From NCBI RefSeq assembly GCF_006716085.1, contig NZ_VFON01000001.1, positions 1,612,001 through 1,676,000 on the forward strand: 64,000 bases of DNA, read 5' to 3'. The position numbers were made by a program, and so were the translations under genes. The stretch is from Leucobacter komagatae. GTDB taxonomy: Bacteria; Actinomycetota; Actinomycetes; Actinomycetales; Microbacteriaceae. Below the pieces are notes generated by a model, which saw only the letters and a program-made list of their open reading frames with translations, did no database searches and was not told the DNA's origin. Below, in pieces: positions 25,366 through 34,303 of the stretch (the stretch's first letter is position 1; each line of letters begins with the position of its first letter).

Positions 25366-25795
25366 CCGAGACGACTCGGGCACGGCGGGCCCGGCACCCG
25401 CAGAGACGGTGCCCACCGACAGCGCTGTCGCCGTGATTGCGCGGTGGATCCTGATCATTCACGCCGCCCTCCTCGCCGCGCAGCCGTTCCTCGCCGGGGC
25501 GATGCTCGATGCGATGAGCCCCAGCCCGCAGACCATGCACCGGATGGTCGCGATGACGGTCGTCGCGGTCGCGATCGTGCAGGTCTTTGTGATGCTCGCG
25601 GCGTGGAAGGGGAAGGCGGGCTGGCCGCGCGACGCGTTCAACCTGTCGCTGCTACTGCTGGGCCTCGAACTCGTGCAGTTCACCCTCGGGCACCTGAGCC
25701 TGGGCATGGCGCTGCACATTCCGCTCGGAATCGCGACGCTCGCGTGCGGCGTCTACCTGGCGGTGAAGTACGCGAGGCGCGCCACCGCGAGGTAG
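25352..25795 (+). CDS. Four-helix membrane protein coupled to the multicopper oxidase
   Basis: 147 aa with four transmembrane helices (about 27-50, 63-85, 97-115 and 118-138). GGAGG 5 nt before ATG 25352 lies inside the end of the oxidase gene (14-bp overlap), so the two are translationally coupled. It contains several Met and His residues in membrane-adjacent positions (MSPSPQTMHRMVAM, LGHLSLGMALHI), which could bind copper. No family was recognised; a partner in oxidase maturation or electron transfer is speculation. Confidence 0.7.
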   Translation: MTATDRDDSGTAGPAPAETVPTDSAVAVIARWILIIHAALLAAQPFLAGAMLDAMSPSPQTMHRMVAMTVVAVAIVQVFVMLAAWKGKAGWPRDAFNLSLLLLGLELVQFTLGHLSLGMALHIPLGIATLACGVYLAVKYARRATAR

Positions 25796-25821
25796 CGGTC
25801 GGGGACACGGCGTCGAAGGCA

Positions 25822-26523
25822 CTACGCCCCGAGCCCGGGGTCTCCCCCGTGGCGGCCGAGCTCCTCATCGAGCGCGGCCCGGGCAGTGCCACCGACGATC
25901 CGGTCGGCCATGCCTATTCCGAGCGCGTCAAGCGCGCGAATGGCGCCGTTAGCTGCCGCGCGCACGGCCGCAGCTGCCTCGACGACAGCGGCAGCGTACG
26001 CCGCGCGATCCTGCTCGGTCACGATCACGGGCTCTGCCCCCATCTCGACCACGAGTGCCTGCCCGATCGGCTGCACCACGCTTGGTGCCGTAACCGCGAC
26101 CGTCGCGCCCGACAGCCGCGCGAGGTCAAGGCTCGTGCCGGTGAACACGATGCCGGGGTGCAGCGCGATCGGAATCACGCCGGGCGCGTCCGCGAACACC
26201 GCTGTGCCGTGCTCAGGAGCCGTGTGGATGACAAGCTGCCCCGGCTGCCAAGCGCCGAGCTTCGCAAGGCCGGAGATGAGACCAGGAAGCTCGCTGCCGG
26301 GGATCGCGAGCAGCACGAGCTCCGAGCGGCGCACGATCTCCTGGACCTCGAGGATTGGGACCCCGGGCAGCATCGCCTCGGCGCGCTCGCGGCTCTCTTC
26401 GCTCACCGCGCTGATGCCGACGATCGCGTGCCCTGCCCCGGCGAGGGCGCGCCCGAGTACGGGGCCGACGCGGCCGGCCCCGACGATCCCGATTCCGAGG
26501 CGGCTAGCCTGCGGGGTGCTCAT
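25822..26523 (-). CDS. Rossmann-like / DUF2520 domain oxidoreductase
   Basis: 233 aa. The N-terminal NAD(P)-binding fold has GIVGAGRVGPVLGRAL; the C-terminal DUF2520 helical domain contains LHPGIVFTGTS and an Ala-rich helix. It is homologous in position to mycobacterial Rv3603c, which sits before panC. The fold resembles ketopantoate reductase, so a pantothenate link has been suggested for the family. Here no panC follows. ATG 26523 overlaps the upstream PH-domain gene by 20 bp. Confidence 0.82.
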   Translation of the reverse strand: MSTPQASRLGIGIVGAGRVGPVLGRALAGAGHAIVGISAVSEESRERAEAMLPGVPILEVQEIVRRSELVLLAIPGSELPGLISGLAKLGAWQPGQLVIHTAPEHGTAVFADAPGVIPIALHPGIVFTGTSLDLARLSGATVAVTAPSVVQPIGQALVVEMGAEPVIVTEQDRAAYAAAVVEAAAAVRAAANGAIRALDALGIGMADRIVGGTARAALDEELGRHGGDPGLGA

Positions 26524-28273
26524 CGCCCTCGCCGCGCCTCGCGGTCGGGTGTCCATCGGACTCGGCGCGCTGCACGAGCAACACGGCGGCCGCGAGCTCG
26601 TCGAACACGCGGCGGGCGTCAGCGAGAGCGAGCCCTCGCACCGAGACGCGCACGGGGCCGAGCACGGTGTGCGCCTGGATCGCGCCAAGCCGCATCAGGT
26701 AGTGCCACATCGGGCGGCTGAGCTGCACCGACTGCGCACGCACGATCGGCATGATGATGAAGGAGCGCGTGAGCGCGCCCCGCCTGATGCGGAGCGTCGC
26801 GTCGGTGAGCGCGGCCGGTGCGGCGGGAATCTCGATCCGGATCCCGGCACGGCGCCTGCCAAACCACAGCAGCCAGGCCGACCGCGGGCCCGCGCCGACG
26901 TAGCCCTCGCCACGGCCGATCAGACCCTCGGTGATGCCCGTCGCCGCCCCCGGCACAAGTGTCTCCATGACCCGCACGACGTCTTCGTGCCTGCCGACAG
27001 GGAGCACGACGTTCTGAGTGACGCTCTGCCCGGCTTCAGACACCGAGTGGCCCGCGAGCGTCACGCGCACGCGCCACCAGCCGAATGGGCGCCAGAAGAG
27101 CGGCTGGAGCGCTTCAATCGCGTGGATACGACCGAACGGAATCGAGTCGGTCACGGTCGAGGTAAGGCCCGAGCCCACGCGCACGGAGTCTCTGCCGCGC
27201 GACAGGGTGAAGTTAAAGCCCTTGTTGAACTGGGCGAACATCATGCCGACAGTCACCAGGATGAGCGGAATGACCGTGATGAGCGAGATACCGCCGGCTG
27301 CGAGGAAGCCGCTGTTTCCGGTGAACGCGCCGATGGCCGAGCTCACGACGCCCCAGAAGATGGCGACGAGCAGCAGGATCAGCGTGATCACTGCCTCCCA
27401 GCTCAGGAGGATGGAGCCGAACAACCGCCCGACGGGCACCCGCACGAGCGACTGCGTTGCCGCGGCCTCGGGATCAACGTCGAAGTCGGCAAAGTTCTGC
27501 ACGCGCTCCGTGAGCGCGTCGGTCGGCTGCGCGTATGCCCGCCCGTCGTACGACACAGCGGCCGCCGGCTGGATGTGTTCGGGGGCCACCGAGACGTCGG
27601 TGCCCGAGCGGCGGGCGGTCGCGAGCTGCAGAATGCGCTCACGGACTGCCTTCGCATCGTTGTGCCCGAGGTAGGCGAGCTCGACCTTGCCGCCCTGGCC
27701 GCCCGTGAGCACCTCGATCTTCGTGAGCCCGAGCAACCGCGCGAGCAGCGGCCGCTGCAGATTGACGCTCTGCACGCGGTCGAGCGGTGCCCGACGGTGC
27801 TGGCGGAACACGACTCCCGAGCGCGACTCTACGGCGTCAGCGGTGACGCGGTAGGTGTGGAACCGCCACGCGACCCAGGAGAGGCCCATGATCACGAGCA
27901 ACAGCAGGATCACACCGCCGAGCACGAGCAAGAGCGTCTGGCCGTTCGAGAGCATGCCGAGCACCTCGGAAAACTCGTCCTCGCCGACGGGCTGATGGGT
28001 CGTCGCCCCGACGATCATGCGCACAAAAAGGTCGCGGAAGTTCGCGATAAACACGCCGATGAGCACGAGCAGCACGAGGCCGCCGCGCAGCAGCGGGGAG
28101 AACGGGTGCAGCCTGCGCCAGCCCTCGGCGTCGGCCGTTCCCGGAAGCGACACTGGAGTCGGCTGTGCGGGCGGCTGCACCGGCAGTGCCTGGGGCGCGG
28201 GGTGAGCCGGCGGCTGCGCAGGCTGCCCGGGCTGGCCCACCGGCCCCTCCCCTGGGATTCCGTGGAAGGTCAC
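26504..28273 (-). CDS. PH domain-containing membrane protein (YdbT-like, DUF304 repeats)
   Basis: 589 aa. It has a Pro/Gln/Ala-rich cytoplasmic N-terminus (about 1-50), two pairs of transmembrane helices and three bacterial PH (DUF304) domains, e.g. WRFHTYRVTADAVESRSGVVFRQHRRAPLDRVQSVNLQRPLLARLLGL and the second copy around GRIHAIEALQPLFWRPFGW. Family members are of unknown function, usually paired with a small YdbS-like protein, as here (4-bp overlap with the preceding gene). Confidence 0.88.
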   Translation of the reverse strand: MTFHGIPGEGPVGQPGQPAQPPAHPAPQALPVQPPAQPTPVSLPGTADAEGWRRLHPFSPLLRGGLVLLVLIGVFIANFRDLFVRMIVGATTHQPVGEDEFSEVLGMLSNGQTLLLVLGGVILLLLVIMGLSWVAWRFHTYRVTADAVESRSGVVFRQHRRAPLDRVQSVNLQRPLLARLLGLTKIEVLTGGQGGKVELAYLGHNDAKAVRERILQLATARRSGTDVSVAPEHIQPAAAVSYDGRAYAQPTDALTERVQNFADFDVDPEAAATQSLVRVPVGRLFGSILLSWEAVITLILLLVAIFWGVVSSAIGAFTGNSGFLAAGGISLITVIPLILVTVGMMFAQFNKGFNFTLSRGRDSVRVGSGLTSTVTDSIPFGRIHAIEALQPLFWRPFGWWRVRVTLAGHSVSEAGQSVTQNVVLPVGRHEDVVRVMETLVPGAATGITEGLIGRGEGYVGAGPRSAWLLWFGRRRAGIRIEIPAAPAALTDATLRIRRGALTRSFIIMPIVRAQSVQLSRPMWHYLMRLGAIQAHTVLGPVRVSVRGLALADARRVFDELAAAVLLVQRAESDGHPTARRGEGDEHPAG

Positions 28274-28767
28274 AGCCCCGACCGCCGCGACTCGGCGAGC
28301 TCAACAAGCCTGTCACGCAGCGCCTCAGCGTCGCTCGCGGTGAGGCCCGGAAGCTGCACGCCCGTGGCGGCCGACGCCGTCACAAACTTCAGCGTCGACA
28401 GCCCGAGGGCACGCAGGAGCGGGCCACGGGTGATGTCAACGAGCTGCAGGCGACCGTACGGCACTGCGACGACGCGCTCAAACATAATCCCGCGGCGGAA
28501 CAGCAGGTCGTCCTCGCGAAGCACGTACCCGATCGCTTTGACCCTGCGGAACGCGAACAGCGAATTGATGAGGAAGAACGCGACGAGACCCCAGAGCACG
28601 AGCGTGAGCCAGAGCGGCACGTCACCGTGATTGCTGAGCGACACGATGATAATCACAATGAGCGGCAGGAACGAGCTCACGATATTGATCACGAGATCGG
28701 AGACAGCGTACTTCGGCGAAACACGGTGCCACTGGGGCTCAAGCGCGGGGAGAGTCTGATGGGTCAC
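28270..28767 (-). CDS. PH domain-containing membrane protein (YdbS-like)
   Basis: 165 aa from a GTG start. Two transmembrane helices (about 30-70) precede one DUF304 PH domain (FERVVAVPYGRLQLVDITRGPLLRALGLSTLKFVTAS). It overlaps by 4 bp both the DUF3180 gene before it and the larger YdbT-like gene after it, so the two PH proteins are probably made together and may form one complex. Confidence 0.88.
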   Translation of the reverse strand: MTHQTLPALEPQWHRVSPKYAVSDLVINIVSSFLPLIVIIIVSLSNHGDVPLWLTLVLWGLVAFFLINSLFAFRRVKAIGYVLREDDLLFRRGIMFERVVAVPYGRLQLVDITRGPLLRALGLSTLKFVTASAATGVQLPGLTASDAEALRDRLVELAESRRSGL

Positions 28768-29264
28768 GTCTCAAGTGTAGCCAGACCCGCGTCCCCGTCG
28801 GCCTCCGGGTCCTCGCTGGGCGGGATCCGGCACATGTGCTCGGTGATGATCGCGCACATGAGCAACGCGATCGCGGCCATCGCCGTGATGAGCATCGGCA
28901 GCCAGGTCGGGGTCGGCGCAGGCACCGTTCGCCCGACGAGCGATAGCAGGAGACCGCCGCCGAAGCCCGCGAACAGCGCAGCGACGATCTGCCCCGCGAG
29001 TGCGGTCGCGAGGAGCCGGACAGCCTGGAACGGGTTCACGGCCCCGATGCCCTTTGCAATGTGCCGACGCAGACGGAGACCGAGCACGATGAGCACGATG
29101 GCGAGGGCCACGAGCGTCACCGGGAGCGAGTACGGCAGCACGATCGGTGGGCGGCCGCGCGACGACAGCCAGGCCTGGATGAGCAGCGCGAGCGCCGCGC
29201 CGACCGCGCCCGTACCCACGAGGTGCAGCGGGTTCAGGCCGCGAAACCTGTGTCGCCCGGCCAT
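28764..29264 (-). CDS. DUF3180 domain membrane protein
   Basis: 166 aa with four predicted transmembrane helices (about 15-33, 42-60, 80-105 and 118-140). DUF3180 proteins occupy this slot after folK across actinobacteria (Rv3605c in Mycobacterium). Function unknown. Its ATG overlaps the folK stop (TGATG). Confidence 0.85.
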   Translation of the reverse strand: MAGRHRFRGLNPLHLVGTGAVGAALALLIQAWLSSRGRPPIVLPYSLPVTLVALAIVLIVLGLRLRRHIAKGIGAVNPFQAVRLLATALAGQIVAALFAGFGGGLLLSLVGRTVPAPTPTWLPMLITAMAAIALLMCAIITEHMCRIPPSEDPEADGDAGLATLET

Positions 29265-29797
29265 CAGCGGTCCTCTACCTGAGGCCCGGCATCAGACGCG
29301 CCGAGCGGCGCCGTCGTGTCGCCGATACGCGCAAGCAGTTCGGCGACGCGCCCGTGCCCCATGAGCACCGCGTCGGGATCGAGTTCGAGCCACGGCGAGA
29401 GCACGAAGTCACGCTCGTGCGCTCGCGGATGCGGCACCGTGAGGCGCTCGTCAGCGATGACCCGGCCGCCGAACAGGATGAGGTCGATGTCGAGCGTGCG
29501 GTCGCCCCAGCGCTTGTCGCGCACGCGACCGTGCTCTGACTCGATGCGCTGCATCACGTCGAGCAGGTCGTGCGGCGCGAGAGTCGTGTCGGCGCGCGCG
29601 ACCCCGTTGATGTACTTCGGCGCGAGCGGGTCGGGGCCCGCGAGCGTGAGCGCGACCGTCTCGCGGAGCGGCGATGCGAGGAAGTTCTGGATCCCGGGCG
29701 TCGCCGCAAGCTCCCGTTGAGCCGAGCGAATCGTGTCGTCCCGGCCCCCGAGGTTCGAGCCGAACGCGAACAGCACCGGCACCACCTGCGCGATCAC
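29264..29797 (-). CDS. folK: 2-amino-4-hydroxy-6-hydroxymethyldihydropteridine diphosphokinase
   Basis: 177 aa from a GTG start overlapping the folP-folB stop. The HPPK signatures are FAFGSNLGGRDDTIRSA at the N-terminus and KRWGDRTLDIDLILFGG followed by LTVPHPRAHERDFVLSPW, including the Mg-binding Asp pair. It pyrophosphorylates the pterin alcohol in folate synthesis, using the product of FolB and supplying FolP. Confidence 0.95.
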   Translation of the reverse strand: MIAQVVPVLFAFGSNLGGRDDTIRSAQRELAATPGIQNFLASPLRETVALTLAGPDPLAPKYINGVARADTTLAPHDLLDVMQRIESEHGRVRDKRWGDRTLDIDLILFGGRVIADERLTVPHPRAHERDFVLSPWLELDPDAVLMGHGRVAELLARIGDTTAPLGASDAGPQVEDR

Positions 29798-30999
29798 GAC
29801 TTCGCCCTCACGCGGTCGACGGTCACTGACACGTCGGTGAAGGGCGCGGCGATTGGCGCGTCAGGCTTGTGCACCGTGACACGAGCGCGGCTCACCCCCG
29901 GGTAGCCGAGAGCGAGCTGCGCGACACGCTCGGCAACGGTCTCGATGAGATCGACCGGGTCAGCCGCAACGGCCGCGACGATCGCGTCGGCGAGCTCCCC
30001 GTAGTGCACGGTGTTCGACAGGTCATCGCCCGCGGCGGCGGCCCTGAGGTCGACCGAGATCTCGATGTCGATCAGAAACCGCTGGCCCCGCTCACGTTCG
30101 AAGTCGAACACGCCGTGGTGGGCAAACACTTCAAGGCCGGTGAGCGTGATCCGGTCGCCCGCGGCGTCGCCGGCCCAGGCCCGCTCGACGGCGATCGCTG
30201 CCGCGGTTGCGGCAACGTCATGCACCCGAACGCCCCACACTCCGGCCCGGGAGCACAGCGCGCTGACAACGGCGGTGGCACCGTCTCGGTCCGACGGCGC
30301 GCTGGGTGCTCCCGTCACACCCGCGAGTACTGCACCGAGCATTCGCTTCCGAGAGGCACCAATCAGCACCGGGTAGCCGAGCTCTTGCAGCTCCCCGAGC
30401 CTGCGCAGCAGCTCCCAGCACTGCTCACCAGTCTTGTCGAAACCGAGGCCCGGGTCGAGCACGATGAGGCTGGGGTCGACCCCCGCCGCGATCGCGGCGT
30501 CAGCGCGCGCTGCGAGTTCGGCGCGCACCTCGCGGACGACGTCGCCGTAGTTAGAGCGCTCGTGCGCTGGGTCGGGGATTCCCCGCCAGTGCCCCAGCAT
30601 CAGGCGGACCCCGTGCTCCGCTGCCGCGGCGGAGGCGACTGCGAGCATGTTGGGGTCGTGCAGACCGCCGGAGACATCATTGATGAACCGCGCGCCAGCG
30701 GCAACCGCGGCTTCCGCCGTCGCGGCGTGGAGCGTGTCGATCGACACAGACAGCCCGGCGCCCGCGAGCTCCTTGATCACGGGGAGCACTCGGGCGAGCT
30801 CTTCCTCGCGCGGCACGGCAACCGCGCCCGGCCGCGTCGACTCCCCGCCAACGTCGATGACGTCGGCGCCCGCAGCGACGAGGTCGCGCGCACGCGCGAC
30901 GGCCGCCGCGGGGTCAAGGTAGCGACCGCCGTCGCTGAACGAGTCAGGGGTCGTGTTGAGCACGCCGAGGATGACGGGCGCGGCGAGGGCGCGGGTCAC
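29794..30999 (-). CDS. folP-folB: Fused dihydropteroate synthase - dihydroneopterin aldolase
   Basis: 401 aa. Residues ~8-270 are dihydropteroate synthase (ILGVLNTTPDSFSDGG, DVGGESTRPGA, IVLDPGLGFDKTGEQ, GASRKRML). Residues ~282-400 are dihydroneopterin aldolase (DRITLTGLEVFAHHGVFDFER, LIETVAERVAQLAL, VTVHKPDAPI). In Mycobacterium these are two genes, folP1 and folB; here they are one frame without a stop. The GTG start overlaps the folE stop. Two non-adjacent pathway steps are joined, with FolK acting between them. Confidence 0.93.
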   Translation of the reverse strand: MTRALAAPVILGVLNTTPDSFSDGGRYLDPAAAVARARDLVAAGADVIDVGGESTRPGAVAVPREEELARVLPVIKELAGAGLSVSIDTLHAATAEAAVAAGARFINDVSGGLHDPNMLAVASAAAAEHGVRLMLGHWRGIPDPAHERSNYGDVVREVRAELAARADAAIAAGVDPSLIVLDPGLGFDKTGEQCWELLRRLGELQELGYPVLIGASRKRMLGAVLAGVTGAPSAPSDRDGATAVVSALCSRAGVWGVRVHDVAATAAAIAVERAWAGDAAGDRITLTGLEVFAHHGVFDFERERGQRFLIDIEISVDLRAAAAGDDLSNTVHYGELADAIVAAVAADPVDLIETVAERVAQLALGYPGVSRARVTVHKPDAPIAAPFTDVSVTVDRVRAKS

Positions 31000-31586
31000 A
31001 GCGCGCTCCGCGAACCAGCGGGGGCGATGAGCGCCACGACCTCCGCGCGGGCCGCCGGGTCTGCGAGCGAACCTCGCGACGCGATCGTCACGGCCTCGGC
31101 GTCGGCCTCGCGCACTCCCCGGTCAGAGACGCACCCGTGGCTTGCTTCGAGCACGACGAGCACGCCGAGCGGGTCGAGCCCGTCTTGCAGCGTCTGCGCG
31201 ATCTGTTCCCCCAGCCGCTCCTGCACCTGCGGGCGCGCCGCGAGGGTGTCGACAACGCGGGGCAGCGCGCTCAGCCCGACGACGCGGTCGCGCGGCTGGT
31301 AAGCCACGTGTGCCTTCCCACGGAACGGGAGCAGGTGGTGCTCACACACCGACCTCAGGGCAATATCGCGCATGAGCACGAGCTCGCCTGTCTCGCCGTC
31401 GACGGGCACGGCGTCGGCGAGAAACTGCTGCGGGTCGACGCCGACTCCCGCAAAGAACTCGGCATACGACTCGGCGACGCGGCTCGGCGTCGCCCGGAGC
31501 TCGTCGCTTTCTGGGTCGGCACCGATCGCGCCGAGCAGTTCACGAACTGCCCGGGCGACCCGATCCCGATCCACTCCGGCGCTCAC
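30996..31586 (-). CDS. folE: GTP cyclohydrolase I
   Basis: 196 aa from GTG 31586 with GGAG 8 nt upstream. Zinc and active-site motifs are SVCEHHLLPFRGKAHVAY and ASHGCVSDRGVRE (Cys and His ligands intact), and LSALPRVVDTLAARPQVQERLGEQIA is the conserved helix. It converts GTP to dihydroneopterin triphosphate, the entry to folate synthesis. It lies 5 bp after ftsH in the same operon. Confidence 0.95.
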   Translation of the reverse strand: MSAGVDRDRVARAVRELLGAIGADPESDELRATPSRVAESYAEFFAGVGVDPQQFLADAVPVDGETGELVLMRDIALRSVCEHHLLPFRGKAHVAYQPRDRVVGLSALPRVVDTLAARPQVQERLGEQIAQTLQDGLDPLGVLVVLEASHGCVSDRGVREADAEAVTIASRGSLADPAARAEVVALIAPAGSRSAL

Positions 31587-31591
31587 CCGAG

Positions 31592-33604
31592 CTACTCCGA
31601 CGGGGTCTCAGGCTGCGGCGCGGTCGCGTCTTCGCTCTCCGCGACCTTGTCTGCTGTCGGCCCGTCCGTGCGAACTGCGGCGGGAACCTCGATCGGCGGG
31701 CGATCGGAAACCGGCCTGTCCCCGTGCGAAAGCCAGGTCGCGCGCGGGTCGAGCTTCTTCACGTCGCGGAAGATCTCAGCGAGCTGAATGTGGTCGAGCG
31801 TCTCCTTCTCGAGCAGCTCGGCCGCGAGCCGGTCGAGCACGTCGCGGTTCGCGACGAGCACCTCGTAGGCCTCGTTGTGCGCCTGCTCGAGGAGCGAACG
31901 CACCTCGGCGTCGATCTGCACGGCGAGCCCCTCGGAATAGTCACGCGACTGACCGAAGTCTCCCATGAACGCACCGGGCTGCGCCTGGCCAAGCTTCACA
32001 GGGCCGACGCTGGTCGTCATGCCGTACTCGGTGACCATCTTGCGAGCGGTCGAAGTAGCCTTCTCGATGTCGTTTCCGGCGCCGGTGGTCGGGTCGTGGA
32101 ACACGAGCTCCTCGGCGACGCGGCCGCCGAGCGCGTAGGCGAGCTGATCCTGCAGCTCGTTGCGCGTCACTGAGTACTTGTCCTCGAGCGGAATCACCAT
32201 CGTGTAGCCGAGCGCGCGACCGCGGGGCAGGATCGTGACCTTCGTCACGGGGTCCGTGTGATTCAGCGAAGCCGCCACAAGCGCGTGACCACCCTCGTGG
32301 TACGCGGTGATGAGCTTCTCCTGGTCCTTCATCACGCGCGTGCGGCGCTGGGGGCCCGCGATCACTCGGTCGATTGCCTCGTCGAGCGCGCGGTTGTCGA
32401 TGAGCTGCGCGTTCGAGCGCGCCGTGAGCAGCGCGGCCTCGTTGAGCACGTTCGCGAGGTCAGCGCCCGAGAACCCGGGGGTCTTCCGTGCGACAACCTC
32501 AAGGTCGACGTTCTGCGAGAGCGGCTTGCCCTTCGCGTGCACCTGCAGGATCATGAGGCGGCCGCGCATGTCGGGTGCGTCGACACCGATCTGGCGGTCG
32601 AATCGGCCCGGGCGCAAGAGCGCGGGATCAAGCATGTCGGCGCGGTTCGTCGCCGCAATCATGATGACGTTTGCCTTCGGGTCGAACCCGTCCATCTCGA
32701 CGAGCAGCTGGTTGAGCGTCTGCTCGCGCTCGTCGTGGCCGCCGCCCATGCCCTGGCCGCGGCGCTGGCCGACGGCATCGATCTCATCGATGAAGATGAT
32801 CGCGGGGGCGTTCGCCTTCGCCTCTTTGAAGAGGTCGCGCACGCGGCTCGCGCCGACGCCCACGAACATCTCAACAAAATCGGAGCCCGAGATCGAGTAG
32901 AACGGCACGCCGGCCTCGCCAGCGACGGCGCGCGCGAGCAGCGTCTTACCGGTGCCGGGAGGACCGTACAGCAGCACGCCCTTCGGGATGCGCGCGCCAA
33001 CAGCCTGGAATCGCGACGCGTCCTGCAGGAAGTCCTTGATCTCTTCGAGCTCTTCGACGGCCTCGTCGGCGCCCGCCACGTCGGCGAACGTCACGACCGG
33101 GGTCTCCTTGGAGACGAGCTTCGCCTTCGACTTGCCGAACTGCATGACGCCGCGGCCGCCGCCCTGCATCGACGACATCATCCACCACAGCAGCACGCCG
33201 ATCAAGAGCAGCGGCAGGATGAAGCCGAGCAGCGACCAGAACGGGTTCGGCTTCGGCACGACATCGTTAAAGCCGTCCTTTGGCTTCGCCTCGTCAATCG
33301 CCTTCATGACCTCGGCACCGCGCTGGTTGACGTAGTAGAAGAAGACGTTGTCGCTGCCCGCCTTCTTGTCCGCCTTCGTGAGCGACAGGTTCACACGCTG
33401 GTCACCGTCGATGATTTCCGCCTGCTTGACCTTGCCCTCGGCAATGAGCTCGAGGCCTCGCTCAGTGCTCACCTCACGGGTGTTGGCGCCGGAGAGGAAC
33501 GACCACCCGAGCAGCAGAAACACCACCGCGATGGCGATGTACACGAACGGTCCCTTGAGCAGGCGCCGTCCCTTTACCGGGGTCTCGGGTGATTTTTCAG
33601 CCAA
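31592..33604 (-). CDS. ftsH: ATP-dependent zinc metalloprotease FtsH
   Basis: 670 aa. Two transmembrane helices (about 18-38 and 118-138) flank the FtsH extracellular domain. The AAA+ module has [19 protein letters not shown] and the second region of homology. The protease HEXXH is HEGGH, the usual actinobacterial form. A disordered Pro/Glu-rich tail follows. The start is TTG 33604 with AAAGG at 7-nt spacing. It degrades membrane and unassembled proteins. Confidence 0.96.
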   Translation of the reverse strand: MAEKSPETPVKGRRLLKGPFVYIAIAVVFLLLGWSFLSGANTREVSTERGLELIAEGKVKQAEIIDGDQRVNLSLTKADKKAGSDNVFFYYVNQRGAEVMKAIDEAKPKDGFNDVVPKPNPFWSLLGFILPLLLIGVLLWWMMSSMQGGGRGVMQFGKSKAKLVSKETPVVTFADVAGADEAVEELEEIKDFLQDASRFQAVGARIPKGVLLYGPPGTGKTLLARAVAGEAGVPFYSISGSDFVEMFVGVGASRVRDLFKEAKANAPAIIFIDEIDAVGQRRGQGMGGGHDEREQTLNQLLVEMDGFDPKANVIMIAATNRADMLDPALLRPGRFDRQIGVDAPDMRGRLMILQVHAKGKPLSQNVDLEVVARKTPGFSGADLANVLNEAALLTARSNAQLIDNRALDEAIDRVIAGPQRRTRVMKDQEKLITAYHEGGHALVAASLNHTDPVTKVTILPRGRALGYTMVIPLEDKYSVTRNELQDQLAYALGGRVAEELVFHDPTTGAGNDIEKATSTARKMVTEYGMTTSVGPVKLGQAQPGAFMGDFGQSRDYSEGLAVQIDAEVRSLLEQAHNEAYEVLVANRDVLDRLAAELLEKETLDHIQLAEIFRDVKKLDPRATWLSHGDRPVSDRPPIEVPAAVRTDGPTADKVAESEDATAPQPETPSE

Positions 33605-33710
33605 GTCTGGGCCTTTCGATCGGCAGAATATAGCGAGCTAAGCGTATCCGAGGCGTCTGACACTTCTCCTGCCTCGATGCGCTTGTCCGCTCAGGGCGGA
33701 GCGCCTTCGG

Positions 33711-34268
33711 CTACTCTCCCGAGTAGACGTGCGGCGCCAGGATGGCGACGTCGCGAAGGTTTCGGTAGTCCTCGGCATAGTCCAGGCCGTAGCCGACGAC
33801 GAACTCGACGGGGATGTCGAAGCCGACGTAGGCAACATCGACCTCTACCTTGAGCGCTTCGGGCTTGCGCAGCATCGTGCAGATCCGCACGGACTTGGCG
33901 CCCCGGCTCTCGAGGTTTTCCTTGAGCCAAGAAAGCGTGAGGCCAGAGTCGATGATGTCTTCAACGATAAGCACATCGCGCCCAGTGATATCGGCGTCGA
34001 GGTCCTTCAGAATCTTCACGACGCCGCTCGACTTTGTTCCCACCCCGTACGAGGAGACCGCCATCCAGTCCATCTGAGCGTGGAAGTTGAGCTCGCGCGC
34101 GAGGTCGGCCATCACCATGACCGCGCCCTTCAGCACGCCGACGAGCAGCGGGGGCTCCTCGGGGTAGTCGCGCTCGATCTCGCGTGCGAGTTCCGCGAGG
34201 CGTACCCGCAGTTCCTCTTCTGTGTGCAGCACTACGGTGAGGTCATCACCAAGATGTTTCGCGTCCAT
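33711..34268 (-). CDS. hpt: Hypoxanthine phosphoribosyltransferase
   Basis: 185 aa type I phosphoribosyltransferase. PRPP-binding motif DVLIVEDIIDSGLTLSWL; N-terminal LLVGVLKGAVMVMADLAR; base-binding GFDIPVEFVVGYGLDYAEDYRNL. It salvages hypoxanthine and guanine. It sits between tilS and ftsH, the standard actinobacterial order. Confidence 0.95.
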   Translation of the reverse strand: MDAKHLGDDLTVVLHTEEELRVRLAELAREIERDYPEEPPLLVGVLKGAVMVMADLARELNFHAQMDWMAVSSYGVGTKSSGVVKILKDLDADITGRDVLIVEDIIDSGLTLSWLKENLESRGAKSVRICTMLRKPEALKVEVDVAYVGFDIPVEFVVGYGLDYAEDYRNLRDVAILAPHVYSGE

Positions 34269-34303
34269 GCGTCCATCGTAGTGCGCTGTGGATGAGTGGT
34301 GGA

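Noticed and set aside
25886..28630. 914-codon plus-strand frame opposite the PH-domain and DUF2520 genes
   Set aside because: Three overlapping minus-strand genes with known domains occupy this stretch; the frame shows no family resemblance.
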